From Chromera velia (taxonomy: Eukaryota > Sar > Chromeraceae), in NCBI GenBank assembly GCA_018398765.1, contig JAHBMJ010000788.1, forward strand, positions 27,220 through 39,796: a stretch of 12,577 nucleotides of DNA. The letters are read 5' to 3'. The position numbers and the translations under genes are program-made. The stretch's first letter is position 1, and each line of letters starts with the position of its first letter. Of this stretch, positions 11,815 through 12,577 are shown one piece after another. The notes below the pieces were generated by a model. That model saw only the letters and a list, made by a program, of their open reading frames with translations, did no database searches and was not told the DNA's origin.

Positions 11815-12577
11815 CTGTGACACCCTCTCTGTGCACCTGCACACTCTGTGCAGTCTGCGTGACCACGGTCAGAGGGACAAAACGGATTGATCCCCCGTCC
11901 TGTCTGACACGCTCCCCTCTCTCCTTTCAACCTCCCTTCCGTTCCCCCAGGCTCTGACGGCCTGTCACCCCCTGTCCAGTCTTCGTGAGATTCGGAGACG
12001 GCACAAGAAGGAGAAGAGAGACGGCGGCGCTTCGTGCCCTCACACTCACGTGCTGACGATGCTTTGTCAGAACCGGACTGATGGCCCCCTGGGACAGACG
12101 CACCCCCACATGTCAAAGCACTCCTCCCTCTCAACACACCCACCCCCCTCTCTCCACCAACACAGACAGGTGCGAATCTGCATCTCTCGTCATCAAAATG
12201 ATCATGTCCCTTCTTCTCCCCCATCACCCCATTAGCAGATACACACTGCCCTGTGGAAACACACAAAGAGTCAAACTGAGCAGACGTGACCAGAATGTTC
12301 TTAGAGGCAGGTGCGACTCCACCACCACGAACCGTCTCCCTCCCGCTCTCTCTCAACAACACTCCCCCAACCCCCTCACTCTGCCGTCCGTCTGCTGTGC
12401 TTCTGCGGTTAACAAATACACTTTCAGACTGCACAGCAACTTCGTGTCCCCTCTCGTGTCCCCCCCCACCCTCTTCCCCAGACGAAACGCAAGTGAGAGA
12501 AGAAGATGAAAGGACACCTGCAGGTGCAGCGGGCGACGTGTCAGGCTCTCTGACCGGCAGGCCGCCCTCAGGTGGAC
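11321..12577 (-). CDS. Tandem Cys/His-repeat (putative zinc-binding) protein, 3' part of a spliced gene, 5' end outside window
   Basis: The reading frame is already open at the right edge (12576) and runs without a stop to about 12050. It is read as a Pro/Ser/Glu/Gly-rich, probably disordered region. A second frame then carries six tandem 18-residue units of the form C-x-H-x6-C-x2-C and stops at 11321-11323. The frame change requires an intron. The best donor is GTGAGT at 12049-12044 and a phase-compatible acceptor ends at 11815, which gives a 235-base intron. The Cys/His spacing suggests that each unit, or pair of units, coordinates zinc. Nucleic-acid or protein binding is inference from the chemistry, not from a matched family. 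Repeat proteins of this look recur in algal and stramenopile genomes (from memory) and are mostly uncharacterised. No signal peptide or membrane segment is seen in the visible part. Confidence 0.75.
11348..11656 (-). repeat. Six-unit 18-residue (54-bp) Cys/His repeat array
   Basis: First cysteines fall exactly 18 residues apart, giving units such as CEHGRQRSDCKECGGKRI. The consensus is C-[EPV]-H-[GR]-x2-R-x2-C-[KQ]-[DE]-C-G-G-x2-[IT]. Six units are present. Units 1-5 keep CGG, and unit 6 (CVHRKIRRFCQEC) has lost HGR and the Gly pair, as terminal units often do. All 24 putative ligands (three Cys and one His in each of six units) are intact. At the DNA level the units are similar but not identical, so the array is not a fresh duplication. 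Confidence 0.85.
12050..12577 (-). CDS. Upstream exon (partial) of the Cys/His-repeat gene
   Basis: The frame is open from the window edge and contains a Ser-rich stretch and an acidic Gly run (GEEGGGGHERGHE), followed by KNILVTSAQFDSLCVS and a basic segment. The exon ends at a canonical GTGAGT donor in phase 1 (one base of a split codon). The same frame remains open to 11766 without this splice, so an unspliced form would end in a different, non-repeat C-terminus. The composition suggests intrinsic disorder, and no domain is recognised. Confidence 0.55.

Overview
ORGANISM (inference). This is nuclear DNA of a microbial eukaryote. There are no bacterial-style tight ORFs or operons. Coding-like segments are short and bounded by GT-AG splice signals, and the spaces between them are packed with di- and tetranucleotide microsatellites (GACA, CTTT, GCAG, GA, CA, CAAA, CCAA, GTGA, TGAC). 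A tandem Cys/His repeat of the form C-x-H-x6-C-x2-C-G-G lies near the right end. From memory, this repeat type and this microsatellite-rich, intron-rich style fit an algal protist. A chromerid alveolate such as Chromera velia is my best guess, but it is not proven.

LAYOUT. Nearly everything I can support is on the minus strand, so genes read from high to low coordinates. (1) 12577-11321: the 3' part of a gene whose start lies beyond the right edge. It has a long disordered first exon, an intron, then a second exon ending in six perfect-period 18-residue Cys/His units. (2) About 10.81-10.16 kb: weak candidate exons of another minus-strand gene. (3) About 10.16-9.38 kb: a block of different composition, with an AT-rich half (10.16-9.64 kb, containing an 18-bp perfect palindrome) and a CpG-dense, TATATA-containing half (9.64-9.38 kb). 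It is either the upstream or promoter region of the next gene or an inserted element. (4) 8966-2321: a large minus-strand gene with about 23 short exons and a protein of roughly 1,000 residues that I cannot name. Its N-terminal third contains two TPR-like helical-hairpin segments, the middle is basic, Ser/Gly-rich and probably disordered, and the C-terminal third is charged and helical. (5) 1986-1694: an unassigned exon-like stretch. (6) 1616-303: a small three-exon minus-strand gene of about 260 residues, basic and low-complexity.

CONFIDENCE. All six frames stay open for long stretches here because of the base composition and repeats. ORF length alone therefore means little, and antisense shadows are common. 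I weighted exons by the combination of a pyrimidine-rich acceptor, a GTRAG-type donor and compatible intron phase with the neighbours. Many junctions satisfy all three, but where several sites were possible I partly chose sites for phase, so exact boundaries are hypotheses. Transcript reads would settle nearly every point.

HOW THE PARTS RELATE. I see no functional pathway linking the genes. The Cys/His repeat protein probably binds zinc. The large gene looks like a scaffold or regulatory protein. I found no tRNA, rRNA, CRISPR array or recognisable transposase or reverse transcriptase.
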